Source: Actinomycetes bacterium (GTDB lineage: Bacteria; Actinomycetota; Actinomycetes; JAJYSQ01). Taken from it: a stretch of DNA of 8,133 nucleotides. Location of the stretch: positions 1 through 8,133 of the forward strand of contig JAJYSQ010000050.1 in assembly GCA_021793495.1 (NCBI GenBank), read 5' to 3'. Of this stretch, positions 1-6,183 are shown one piece after another; within the stretch, counting starts at the first letter, position 1, and every line of letters starts with the position of its first letter. The translations under genes and the position numbers were made by a program. Below the pieces are notes generated by a model, which did not search any database, was not told where the DNA came from, and saw only the letters and a list, made by a program, of their open reading frames with translations.

Positions 1-305
1 ACGCCTATCTGAGCCTGTCCGAGGTGAAGCTTCCTGCCTACACCCCAGCCTGCGGTGCGCTGGCTGCGGGTAAGATCAACTGTGCTTACCCGACCTATAA
101 CCTGTACAAGGCATTCAACGCGAAGTTCGCTGCGGCCAACTCTCCGGCGTACCAGCTGCTGCGGAACATGAAGCTGACCAACACTCAGCAGGACCAGATC
201 TCCGACCTGATCGCGGCGAAGAAGATGTCGCCGCAAGCCGCTGCCGCTGCGTGGGCGGCGGCAAACAGTGCTGTGTGGAAAGCCTGGATCCCGGCCGGAT
301 CCTGA
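1..305 (+). CDS. Glycine betaine/choline-type ABC transporter substrate-binding protein, C-terminal part (5' truncated)
   Basis: The reading frame is open from the left edge (first full codon at position 3) to a TGA at 303-305, so only about 100 C-terminal residues are present. The piece reads like the end of an OpuAC/ProX-family solute-binding protein. Visible features are two cysteines about ten residues apart (PACG...INCAYP), an aromatic CAYPTYNLYKA stretch, then a helical end with LLRNMKLTNTQQDQI, KKMSPQAAAAAWAAAN and a terminal VWKAWIPAG. In this family the protein is extracytoplasmic, binds glycine betaine or related quaternary amines, and hands them to a membrane permease and ATPase. 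The signal peptide and most of the binding site lie outside the window, so the substrate cannot be inferred. The GTG at 24 is internal and is not a start. Its stop codon touches a large hairpin (305-368). The family is fairly secure; the exact ligand is unknown. Confidence 0.72.
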   Translation, partial: AYLSLSEVKLPAYTPACGALAAGKINCAYPTYNLYKAFNAKFAAANSPAYQLLRNMKLTNTQQDQISDLIAAKKMSPQAAAAAWAAANSAVWKAWIPAGS

Positions 306-368
306 CCATCGGCCCCACGTACCGGCGCAGACGTCACCGTACCGGCGCCGGTACGTTGGGCCGATGGT
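305..368 (+). terminator. Large inverted repeat / stem-loop between the ABC protein gene and the yyaL-type gene
   Basis: Positions 305-328 pair with 345-368 in 23 of 24 positions; the only mismatch is C316 against T357. The loop is 16 bases (329-344). The left arm starts at the last base of the upstream TGA stop codon. The right arm contains the ATG at 364, a candidate start of the next gene. A second, mutually exclusive palindrome of 18 bases (338-355, core GTACCGGCGCCGGTAC) is nested in the right half, and the 11-mer CGTACCGGCGC occurs twice, at 318 and 338. There is no T-run after the stem, as is common for terminators of high-GC actinobacteria. A transcription terminator or attenuator for the upstream gene is the simplest reading; an operator or a translation-controlling hairpin is possible. 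The structure is certain; the role is inferred. Confidence 0.6.
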
Positions 369-372
369 GGGC

Positions 373-2487
373 ATGAACCGTCTGGCCGGTGCGACCAGCC
401 CGTACCTGCTGGCGCACCAGGAGAATCCGGTCGACTGGTACGAGTGGGGGCCAGAGGCGTTCGCCGCCGCCCGGCAGCTGGACCGACCGCTGCTGATCTC
501 CGTCGGGTACGCGGCGTGCCACTGGTGCCACGTGATGGCCCACGAGTCGTTCGAGGATCCGACGACCGCAACGTTCATGAACGAGCACTTCGTCAACGTC
601 AAGGTGGACCGCGAGGAGCGCCCCGACGTGGACGCGGTGCTCATGGAAGCCACCCAGGCGATGACCGGCCAGGGGGGATGGCCGATGACCGTCATCGCTA
701 CCCCCGCCGGGACCCCGTTCTACTGCGGTACCTACTTCCCTCCGACCCCGCGCCACGGGATGCCCGGATTCCCCCAGGTGCTGGCCGCCCTGGCGACCTC
801 GTGGCGGGAGCGCCGTGGCGACGTCCTGGGCGCGGCAGAGGTCGTAGCCCGGCAGCTGGGGGCCCGGCGTGCCCCGGTCGCGGGAGCGCCCCCGGCACCG
901 GAGGAGCTGGACGCGGCGGTGGTGGGCCTGACCGGGTCGTACGACCCGGTCCGAGGTGGTTTCGGCGGCGCGCCGAAGTTCCCACCCTCGACCACGATGG
1001 AACACCTGCTGCGCCACCACGCACGGACCGGGTCGGCTGCGGCACTGGACATGGTGGCCGGAACCGCCCGGGCGATGGCCCACGGGGGGATCTATGACCA
1101 GCTCGCCGGCGGGTTCGCCCGGTACTCCGTCGATGCCGGCTGGGTCGTCCCGCACTTCGAGAAGATGCTGTACGACAACGCGCTGCTGCTGCGCAGCTAC
1201 CTGCACTGGTGGAGGGCCACTGGTGACCCGCTCGGACGGCGAGTCGCTCGGGAGACCGCGGGCTTCCTGCTTGCCGAGCTGCGCACCGCCGAGAACGGGT
1301 TCGCCTCCTCGTTGGACGCCGACAGCGACGGTGGCGAGGGGACGTACTACGTCTGGACCCCTGGCCAGCTGCGGGCCGCGCTCGGCGAGGAGGACGGCCG
1401 GTGGGTGGCCGCGCGGTGCGCGGTCACCGCGGCAGGTACCTTCGAGCGCGGTACCTCGGTCCTCCAGCTTGCCCAGGAGCCCGACGGCCCCACCGAGCAG
1501 GACCGCTGGACGCGGGTCCGGACCCGCCTGGCCGCGGTCCGCAACGGTCGGGTCCACCCGGGGCGCGACGACAAGGTGGTCACCGCGTGGAACGGCCTGG
1601 CGATCGCGGCACTGGCGGAAGCGGGGATGCTGCTGAACCAGGAGGTCCTGCTCCGGGCGGCTCGGGACGCCGCCGACCTGCTGCTGCGGGTGCACCGCAG
1701 ACCCGACGGTCGGCTGGTCCGCGCCTCCCGCGACGGCGTCGCCGGATCTCCGCCGGCGGTCCTCGAGGACTACGCCGACCTGGCTGAAGGCCTGCTGGCG
1801 CTGTACGCGGCGACCGCGGACCCGTCGTGGCTGCAGGTCGCGGGACAGCTGCTGGACGTAGCGCTGGCCGACTTCCGCGACGCCGACGGGACGTTCTACG
1901 ACGCGGCAACGCCCGCGGTGGCCCCGGGCGTGGGCTCGCCATCCGAGGGTGTCCCACCGCTGGTGCGCCGTCCGCAGGACGCCACGGACAGTCCCACGCC
2001 GTCCGGGGTGTCTGCGCTCGCCGGGGCGCTGCTCGGGTACGCGGCGTACACCGGTTCCGAGGCTCACCGGCACGCGGCCGAGGCGGCACTCGGGATGGTC
2101 ACCCCGCTGGTCCGCCAGCACCCCCGCTCCCTCGGGTGGGGGCTGGCCGTGGCCGAGGCGTTGGCCGACGGGCCGCGCGAGGTTGCGGTGCTGGGTCCGA
2201 TCGGCGACCGTGCGCGCGGAGTTCTCCACCGGATCGCCCTGGCAGGCACGGCACCGGGGGTGGTCGTGGCCGTCGGACCGTACGGCTCCGACCTCGAGCA
2301 GCCTGGATGTCCGCTGCTGGCCGATCGTCCCGGCGCAGCCGGCCCGGCCACCGCGTACATCTGCCGGCACTTCTCCTGTCTGGCCCCGACCACCGACCCG
2401 CAGGTGCTCGCCGCCGGAGTCGGGGCCCACCCGAGCGTCACCGGGACTTTCGGACCTGTTGGCGAGGGTTCTGCCGATCTACCGTGA
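373..2487 (+). CDS. Thioredoxin-like DUF255 / YyaL-family protein
   Basis: This is a 704-residue protein of the YyaL / spermatogenesis-associated protein 20 family, close to the family's usual 670-700 residues. Residues 1-165 form the thioredoxin-like DUF255 domain: it opens with NRLAGATSPYLLAHQENPVDW and carries CHWC at residues 49-52, then KVDREERPD and a GGWPMTV segment. The remainder looks like an (alpha/alpha)6-barrel domain with family motifs APKFP (200-204), PHFEKMLYDN (260-269), DADSDGGEG (315-323), DDKVVTAWNG (399-408) and a late CRHFSC (664-669). The cellular role is not established; a thiol-redox function is suggested by CxxC but unproven. I prefer the ATG at 373 because the family sequence begins at MNRLA; ATG 364 and GTG 367 are alternatives. 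An extension to 268 would overlap the upstream gene. Both 364 and the weak GGTGGG site before 373 lie in or beside the right arm of the 305-368 hairpin. A universal stress protein gene follows after 43 bases, suggesting co-transcription. Confidence 0.9.
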   Translation: MNRLAGATSPYLLAHQENPVDWYEWGPEAFAAARQLDRPLLISVGYAACHWCHVMAHESFEDPTTATFMNEHFVNVKVDREERPDVDAVLMEATQAMTGQGGWPMTVIATPAGTPFYCGTYFPPTPRHGMPGFPQVLAALATSWRERRGDVLGAAEVVARQLGARRAPVAGAPPAPEELDAAVVGLTGSYDPVRGGFGGAPKFPPSTTMEHLLRHHARTGSAAALDMVAGTARAMAHGGIYDQLAGGFARYSVDAGWVVPHFEKMLYDNALLLRSYLHWWRATGDPLGRRVARETAGFLLAELRTAENGFASSLDADSDGGEGTYYVWTPGQLRAALGEEDGRWVAARCAVTAAGTFERGTSVLQLAQEPDGPTEQDRWTRVRTRLAAVRNGRVHPGRDDKVVTAWNGLAIAALAEAGMLLNQEVLLRAARDAADLLLRVHRRPDGRLVRASRDGVAGSPPAVLEDYADLAEGLLALYAATADPSWLQVAGQLLDVALADFRDADGTFYDAATPAVAPGVGSPSEGVPPLVRRPQDATDSPTPSGVSALAGALLGYAAYTGSEAHRHAAEAALGMVTPLVRQHPRSLGWGLAVAEALADGPREVAVLGPIGDRARGVLHRIALAGTAPGVVVAVGPYGSDLEQPGCPLLADRPGAAGPATAYICRHFSCLAPTTDPQVLAAGVGAHPSVTGTFGPVGEGSADLP

Positions 2488-2519
2488 GGCATCCGGACCG
2501 GGAGCAGGCGCAGGACCAC

Positions 2520-2524
2520 GGAGG
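2520..2524 (+). promoter_or_regulatory. Ribosome binding site of the universal stress protein gene
   Basis: GGAGG lies six bases before the ATG at 2531. It fixes the start: the same frame is open upstream to about 1949, overlapping the yyaL-type gene, but the upstream part is only a shadow of that gene. Confidence 0.75.
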
Positions 2525-2530
2525 TGCGGG

Positions 2531-3013
2531 ATGGACGAGGGTGGGCGGACAGCGGCACAGGTGGTCGAGCGGTTCGTGCCCGACGGCGGGGTCGTGGTGG
2601 GTGAGGACGGCTCGCCCGGTGCCGGACGGGCTGTTCGGTACGCGGTGGCGGAGGCCGCCCGCCGCGGAGCGGTGCTGCACGTCCTACGAGCCTGGAGCAT
2701 CATCTCCGCGCCGCGCCCGCCGACCTGGGAGCCGACGTTCGTGCCCAGCCTGCCGGAGTACGAGCAAGCGGTCGCCGACGACCTGGAGTCGGCCCTGGCC
2801 GAGCTGGTCGACCCCGACGCACGGGTCACGGTCCAGGCGCACGTGGTGCACGGACCGGCGGCCCAGGCGCTGATCGAGGCGAGCACGGGTGCCGAGGTGC
2901 TCGTCGTGGGCTCTCGTGGGCGCGGCGGGTTCGCCGGGCTCCTGCTGGGCTCGGTCAGCGAGCAGTGCGTACGGCACGCCCGGTGTCCGGTGCTGGTGGT
3001 ACGCGGTCAGTGA
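2531..3013 (+). CDS. Universal stress protein (UspA family, single domain, ATP-binding type)
   Basis: This is a 160-residue cytoplasmic protein with one complete Usp domain, the usual length for a single-domain family member. The N-terminal strand ends in VVVGEDGSPGA (about residues 21-31), where the acidic residue D26 followed by GS normally contacts nucleotide. Near the C-terminus is the ATP-binding signature G127-x2-G130-x9-G140-S141, in GSRGRGGF and LGSVS, followed by the closing strand CPVLVV. This places it with ATP-binding Usps rather than the non-binding UspA subgroup. Such proteins are usually homodimers tied to stress or dormancy responses; the specific trigger cannot be read here. 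I saw no DosR-like palindrome upstream. It starts 43 bases after the yyaL-type stop with a good GGAGG, so it probably shares that transcript. The TGA stop lies inside a weak imperfect hairpin (3001-3019). Confidence 0.92.
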   Translation: MDEGGRTAAQVVERFVPDGGVVVGEDGSPGAGRAVRYAVAEAARRGAVLHVLRAWSIISAPRPPTWEPTFVPSLPEYEQAVADDLESALAELVDPDARVTVQAHVVHGPAAQALIEASTGAEVLVVGSRGRGGFAGLLLGSVSEQCVRHARCPVLVVRGQ

Positions 3014-3107
3014 CCCCGTCGGGTGCCTTCACTGCCTCTTCATCCCGATCCGGGTACGGTGGCGGTGGTCGTGCGGGGCCCAGCCGTGCGGTGACGGTCC
3101 ACGCGGG

Positions 3108-3113
3108 AAGGAG
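3108..3113 (+). promoter_or_regulatory. Ribosome binding site of the isoprenyl transferase gene
   Basis: AAGGAG lies six bases before the GTG at 3120. It selects this GTG over the in-frame open sequence that runs back to 2889, which overlaps the stress protein gene. Confidence 0.75.
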
Positions 3114-3119
3114 CCGATC

Positions 3120-3881
3120 GTGGGGCTTCGGGACCTCGCGTACGGGGTGTACGAGCGTCGGCTGGAGCGATCGCTGGTGCCTGCGGCCGTCCCCCACCAC
3201 GTGGGGGTCATCCTGGACGGCAACCGTCGGTGGGCCCGGGCCAGCGGCGAACAGGTCAGCGATGGGCACCGTCGCGGTGCGGCCAAGATCGAGGAGTTTC
3301 TCGGCTGGTGCGAAGAGGTGGGCGTCGGGGTCGTTACCTTGTGGCTGTTGTCCACCGACAACCTGGCCCGACCCGCGGAGGAGCTCGCGGAGCTGCTGCG
3401 GATCATCGAAGGCACCGTGACGGCTCTGGCTGCCACCCGGCGGTGGCGGATCCACCCGGTCGGCGCCCTGGACCTGTTGCCGGCCGAGACCGCTCGACTG
3501 CTCAAGGAGGCGGAGGCGGCGACCGCAGCGGTCGACGGGATCGTGGTCAATGTAGCGATCGGGTACGGGGGGCGCCGGGAGATCACCGACGCGGTCCGGG
3601 CCCTGCTCCACGAGCACGCTCTGCGTGGCACCTCGATCGAGTCCCTGGCCGAGGTGGTCCAGATCGAGCACATCGCCGAGCACCTGTACACCAAGGGCCA
3701 GCCCGACCCCGACCTGGTGATCCGCACGTCGGGGGAGCAGCGGCTCAGCGGTTTCCTGCTGTGGCAGTCGGCGCACTCTGAGTTCTACTTCTGCGAAGCG
3801 ATGTGGCCGGCGTTCCGCAAGGTCGACTTCCTGCGGGCACTACGCTCCTACGCCGACCGTGAGCGCCGGTACGGCTCCTGA
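3120..3881 (+). CDS. Isoprenyl (cis-prenyl) diphosphate synthase, UppS family, Rv1086-like (2Z,6E)-farnesyl diphosphate synthase type
   Basis: This 253-residue protein of the UppS/cis-prenyltransferase family condenses isopentenyl diphosphate with an allylic diphosphate in the cis configuration, feeding polyprenyl phosphate carriers for cell-wall synthesis. Motifs in order are LDGNRRWAR with catalytic Asp33 (residues 32-40), a DGHRRGA segment (48-54), LLSTDNLARP (76-85), GYGGRREITDAVRALL, and RTSGEQRLSGFLLWQ starting at 202, whose Arg202, Arg208 and Ser210 correspond to diphosphate-binding residues of the family. From memory, the protein resembles M. tuberculosis Rv1086, a short-chain Z-farnesyl diphosphate synthase, more than the long-chain Rv2361c: it has LLSTDNL where E. 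coli UppS has AFSSENW. Leu76 would line the chain-length pocket. The product length is therefore inferred to be short. GTG 3120 is set by AAGGAG. It lies 106 bases after the stress protein gene, so it may be co-transcribed or have its own promoter. Confidence 0.92.
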   Translation: MGLRDLAYGVYERRLERSLVPAAVPHHVGVILDGNRRWARASGEQVSDGHRRGAAKIEEFLGWCEEVGVGVVTLWLLSTDNLARPAEELAELLRIIEGTVTALAATRRWRIHPVGALDLLPAETARLLKEAEAATAAVDGIVVNVAIGYGGRREITDAVRALLHEHALRGTSIESLAEVVQIEHIAEHLYTKGQPDPDLVIRTSGEQRLSGFLLWQSAHSEFYFCEAMWPAFRKVDFLRALRSYADRERRYGS

Positions 3882-3928
3882 TCCGCGTTGCAGGACCGTC
3901 GTGGAGCGAACGTGGTCTCGGGTGGGTG

Positions 3929-3967
3929 CGCCGGGCAGCGGGGGCTGCTGTCACCTGCTGCCCGGTG
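3929..3967 (+). terminator. Stem-loop downstream of the isoprenyl transferase gene
   Basis: CCGGGCAGC (3931-3939) pairs perfectly with GCTGCCCGG (3957-3965), extendable outward by a G-T wobble and a C-G pair. The loop is 17 bases and contains GGGGG and a competing smaller GCAGC/GCTGC pairing. It starts about 48 bases after the TGA at 3879-3881 and has no T-run. A terminator for the + strand transcript is plausible but not proven. Confidence 0.38.
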
Positions 3968-4046
3968 TCGGATGGTCCAGAAACCGTTGGCGTGCAGCGG
4001 TTCCTGCCCACAGGCTCCGGCTGCTCGAGGCGGCGTCCTCCCGTAG

Positions 4047-4208
4047 AGCCGGACATGTGTTCGGCACCAGCGACCGGGTGCACCGCACCACCTGGCTGCC
4101 CACGTCGCCCGGCTGCACGCCCTGCACCGGGACGCCATCGACACCGCCCGCGCGCTGGCCACCCGACCACCCCGCACCCGCACCGCCCTGCACGCCGGGC
4201 AGATCTGA
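4047..4208 (+). pseudogene. Coding-like C-terminal fragment, possible gene remnant
   Basis: After a TAG at 4044-4046, this frame is open for 53 codons to a TGA at 4206-4208. From about 4086 it has G/C at nearly every third position and a helical, natural-looking composition (for example AAHVARLHALHRDAIDTARA). There is no ATG or GTG start in it and no ribosome binding site, and the first dozen codons look non-coding. That is the pattern expected of the 3' end of a degraded gene, or of chance in very GC-rich DNA. I do not recognise the family. The other two forward frames are rich in Pro, Arg and Thr and look like shadows. Confidence 0.2.
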
Positions 4209-4228
4209 CCTACCCGCACTCCTCGACC

Positions 4229-4537
4229 TCACCGGGCATCCCGGCCAGCCACCATGAGCCCCAGACCGGGGAACCCCGTGTCCTGCGCACCAGGGAACAG
4301 ATCGCCCACGCTCGTGTCCCGCACCCGGCACGGGCCAGCGCCCGCCAGGGACTTCCCGTCGGGGCCGCCACCTGGCACCCCGGGCCGACAGCTGCCCGCC
4401 ACCTGGCTCAGGAAGGCCGGAGAGTTCACCGCGATGTCACCCGCGCCCGGGCGTGTCGGCGTCGGGCAGAAGGGCAGTAGCGGCGTAGCGTCTGTGCCTG
4501 ACGGCCGGTGGGGAAGCCGGCTGGTGAGGAGATCCAT
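4229..4537 (-). CDS. Doubtful small ORF divergent from phoH2
   Basis: This minus-strand frame would run from an ATG at 4537, two bases upstream of the phoH2 GTG and on the opposite strand, to a TGA at 4229-4231, giving 102 residues. Its downstream half (from a GTG near 4433) has about 80 percent G/C at third positions by my count and includes [19 protein letters not shown] and [18 protein letters not shown]. No Shine-Dalgarno site precedes either start, the composition is Gly/Pro-rich, and I recognise no family. A non-coding leader for phoH2 on the other strand is as likely. Confidence 0.15.
   Translation of the reverse strand: MDLLTSRLPHRPSGTDATPLLPFCPTPTRPGAGDIAVNSPAFLSQVAGSCRPGVPGGGPDGKSLAGAGPCRVRDTSVGDLFPGAQDTGFPGLGLMVAGRDAR
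4502..4523 (+). promoter_or_regulatory. Leader hairpin and ribosome binding site region of phoH2
   Basis: GCCGG (4504-4508) pairs with CCGGC (4517-4521), extended by a wobble and a C-G pair to 4502/4523, with an 8-base loop TGGGGAAG. It ends three bases before the GAGGAG site at 4526-4531, which lies seven bases upstream of the GTG at 4539. The ribosome binding site is clear and decides the start. Any regulatory role of the hairpin is a guess. Confidence 0.35.
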
Positions 4538-4538
4538 C

Positions 4539-5864
4539 GTGGCGTCATCTCGCTCCCGCCGGTCTGCGCAGGCCGCCCGGCGAACGTTCGTCCTGGACAC
4601 CAGCGTGCTTCTCGCCGATCCGCGGGCTCTCCTGCGCTTCGACGAGCACGACGTGGTTCTCCCGGTGGTGGTGGTCACCGAGCTGGAGGCCAAGCGTCAT
4701 CACCCGGAACTTGGCTACTTCGCCCGAAATGCCCTGCGGCTGCTGGACGACCTGCGGGTCGAGCATGGCCGGCTGGACGAGCCGATCGCGGTCGGCGAGC
4801 TGGGCGGCACCGTGCGCGTCGAGCTCAACCATGCGGACCCCACGGTCCTGCCGGCGGGGCTGCGGCTGGCGGACAACGACACGCGCATCCTGTCGGTGGC
4901 CCGCAACCTGGCCGCCGAGGGCCACGACGTGACGCTGGTCTCCAAGGACCTGCCGATGCGGGTCAAGGCATCGGCCCTCGGGCTGGCGGCCGAGGAGTAC
5001 ATGGCCGAGCTGCCGCGCGAGTCCGGGTGGACCGGGATCGTGGAGCTGGTCGTGGACTGTGAGCTGGTGGACTCGCTGTACGCCCAGGATCGGGTCGACG
5101 TCGCCGAGGCGCTGGACCTGCCCTGCCACACGGGGCTGGTCATGGTCTCCGACCGGGGCAGTGCCCTGGGGCGGGTGACCCCGGACAAACAGGTGCGCCT
5201 GGTCCGCGGGGACCGTGAGGCGTTTGGCCTACGCGGCCGTAGCGCCGAGCAGCGAGTCGCCCTCGACCTGCTGCTCGACCCGGAGGTCGGCATCGTGTCC
5301 CTCGGGGGGCGTGCCGGCACGGGAAAGTCCGCCCTGGCCTTGTGCGCCGGGCTGGAGACCGTGCTGGAACGCCGTCAGCACCGCAAGGTGATCGTGTTCC
5401 GGCCCCTGTTCGCCGTCGGTGGGCAGGACCTGGGCTACCTACCGGGCAACGAGGCCGAGAAGATGTCGCCCTGGGGCCAGGCGGTTTTCGACACTCTCGG
5501 GGCTCTGACCACCCCCGACGTCATCGAGGAGATCGTGGCCCGCGGCGTGCTGGAAGTGCTGCCGCTGACCCACATCCGCGGTCGTTCGCTGCACGATGCG
5601 TTCGTCATCGTCGACGAGGCCCAGTCGCTGGAGCGCGGGGTGCTGCTGACCGTGCTGTCCCGTATCGGCGCGGGCTCCCGGGTGGTGCTGACCCACGACG
5701 TCGCCCAGCGGGACAACCTCCGGGTCGGTCGCCACGACGGGGTGGTGGCGGTCGTTGAGCGACTGAAGGGTCATCCGCTGTTCGCCCACGTCACGTTGAC
5801 CCGGTCCGAGCGCTCGCCGATCGCCGCGTTGGTCACCGAGATGCTTGAGGAGATCCCCGGCTGA
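4539..5864 (+). CDS. phoH2: PhoH2: PIN-domain ribonuclease fused to a PhoH ATPase/helicase domain
   Basis: This 441-residue protein has the PIN-PhoH architecture of PhoH2 (M. tuberculosis Rv1095 is about 433 residues). Residues about 15-145 are the PIN nuclease domain: FVLDTSVLL gives the first acidic residue Asp20, then Glu48 in [10 protein letters not shown], Asp112 and Asp114 in LADNDTRIL, and Asp137 in [11 protein letters not shown]. Together they supply the metal-binding acidic cluster, so the nuclease looks intact. The C-terminal half is a RecA-like PhoH domain with Walker [10 protein letters not shown] (256-264), Walker B VIVDEAQS with Asp359-Glu360, then [18 protein letters not shown]. 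Mycobacterial PhoH2 unwinds and cleaves RNA in a sequence-selective way; the same activity is expected here. GTG 4539 is chosen for the GAGGAG seven bases upstream and for family length; the frame is open back to 4254 without coding character. In mycobacteria a small phoAT gene precedes phoH2; I see no clear counterpart. A hairpin overlaps the stop. Confidence 0.92.
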   Translation: MASSRSRRSAQAARRTFVLDTSVLLADPRALLRFDEHDVVLPVVVVTELEAKRHHPELGYFARNALRLLDDLRVEHGRLDEPIAVGELGGTVRVELNHADPTVLPAGLRLADNDTRILSVARNLAAEGHDVTLVSKDLPMRVKASALGLAAEEYMAELPRESGWTGIVELVVDCELVDSLYAQDRVDVAEALDLPCHTGLVMVSDRGSALGRVTPDKQVRLVRGDREAFGLRGRSAEQRVALDLLLDPEVGIVSLGGRAGTGKSALALCAGLETVLERRQHRKVIVFRPLFAVGGQDLGYLPGNEAEKMSPWGQAVFDTLGALTTPDVIEEIVARGVLEVLPLTHIRGRSLHDAFVIVDEAQSLERGVLLTVLSRIGAGSRVVLTHDVAQRDNLRVGRHDGVVAVVERLKGHPLFAHVTLTRSERSPIAALVTEMLEEIPG

Positions 5865-6183
5865 CCGAGCCGGGGGGCGGTGTCGGATGGCGCGACCCGT
5901 CCACGAGCAGGTCGAGGGACTCCGCCAGGAGGCTACGCACCTCGAGCGCCGTGTACTGCTCCCGGTCGCGGGCGAGCAGCGCCGGTACCTCCTCGATCAG
6001 CCGGGCGCGCAGCAGCGGCTCGTCACGGTCCCACCCCGGGTCGTCAGCCAGGAGCTGACCACGCTGCTCACCCTGATCGGATCGCGGGTGTTCTGGCCCT
6101 CGACATCGTGGGCCCAGGCCCCGGCGGGGCCTGTCGCCGCTCGGCTGGGTGGTCTGGTCTCGCGCCGGCCGGCGCAGGCGCAC
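5833..6183 (-). CDS. Small hypothetical frame, possibly a truncated or frameshifted gene
   Basis: This minus-strand frame ends with TGA at 5833-5835, 32 bases inside the 3' end of the convergent phoH2. From about 6054 down to 5860 it has strong coding character: G/C at nearly every third position and an acidic, leucine-rich, probably helical peptide ([18 protein letters not shown], then [17 protein letters not shown]). Upstream of 6054 the character is lost. The nominal GTG at 6183 has only a poorly spaced GAGG, and the N-terminal 43 or so residues look out of frame. An adjoining minus frame (ATG at 6238, ending at 6068) begins near there, so a single frameshifted gene from 6238 is conceivable. 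I recognise no family. The true start is unresolved: the coding-like part has no ATG or GTG of its own. Confidence 0.35.
   Translation of the reverse strand: MRLRRPARDQTTQPSGDRPRRGLGPRCRGPEHPRSDQGEQRGQLLADDPGWDRDEPLLRARLIEEVPALLARDREQYTALEVRSLLAESLDLLVDGSRHPTPPPGSVSRGSPQASR
5855..5875 (+). terminator. Compact hairpin over the phoH2 stop codon
   Basis: CCCCGGCT (5855-5862) pairs perfectly with AGCCGGGG (5868-5875) around a 5-base loop, GACCG. The TGA stop (5862-5864) straddles the stem and loop. It sits where + strand phoH2 meets minus-strand genes, so it could terminate in both directions. There is no T-run. Confidence 0.55.

Larger units (their letters stand above)
3882..4538. other. Gap of about 660 bases without a convincing intact gene
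   Basis: Between the isoprenyl transferase and phoH2 no frame shows a recognisable protein family. The stretch holds a stem-loop (3929-3967), a coding-like fragment ending at 4208, a doubtful minus-strand frame (4229-4537) and a small leader hairpin (4502-4523) just before the phoH2 ribosome binding site. I looked for tRNA arms, a phoAT-like small gene ahead of phoH2 and insertion sequence ends, and saw none. The phoH2 promoter should lie in the right part; TAGCGT at 4486-4491 fits an actinobacterial TANNNT -10 element, but no good -35 partner is visible. The gap may be a decayed locus. Confidence 0.5.

Noticed and set aside
268..363. N-terminal extension of the YyaL-family protein
   Set aside because: The extra residues overlap the upstream ABC gene and the hairpin, have no family similarity, and YyaL relatives start near MNRLA.
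1434..1456. Inverted repeat AGGTACC/GGTACCT inside the YyaL gene
   Set aside because: A 7-base repeat inside a well-conserved coding region, with no sign of a regulatory role; likely chance.
334..2430. Minus-strand open frame of 698 codons
   Set aside because: It lies wholly antisense to the YyaL-family gene and has Arg/Gly/Gln-rich shadow composition with no family motif.
1949..2530. N-terminal extension of the universal stress protein frame
   Set aside because: It overlaps the YyaL gene in another frame. The Usp domain and a good GGAGG site place the start at 2531.
2488..2530. DosR-type operator upstream of the universal stress protein gene
   Set aside because: No GGGACT/AGTCCC-like palindrome is present in the 43-base gap.
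3028..3060. Possible promoter before the isoprenyl transferase: TTCACT and TACGGT
   Set aside because: The -10 fits TANNNT, but the spacing of 21 bases and the poor -35 match make it too weak to list as a feature.
3882..4538. tRNA, insertion sequence end or attachment site in the gap before phoH2
   Set aside because: No TTCRANYC T-loop with matching arms, no terminal inverted repeats flanked by target duplications and no transposase-like frame were found.
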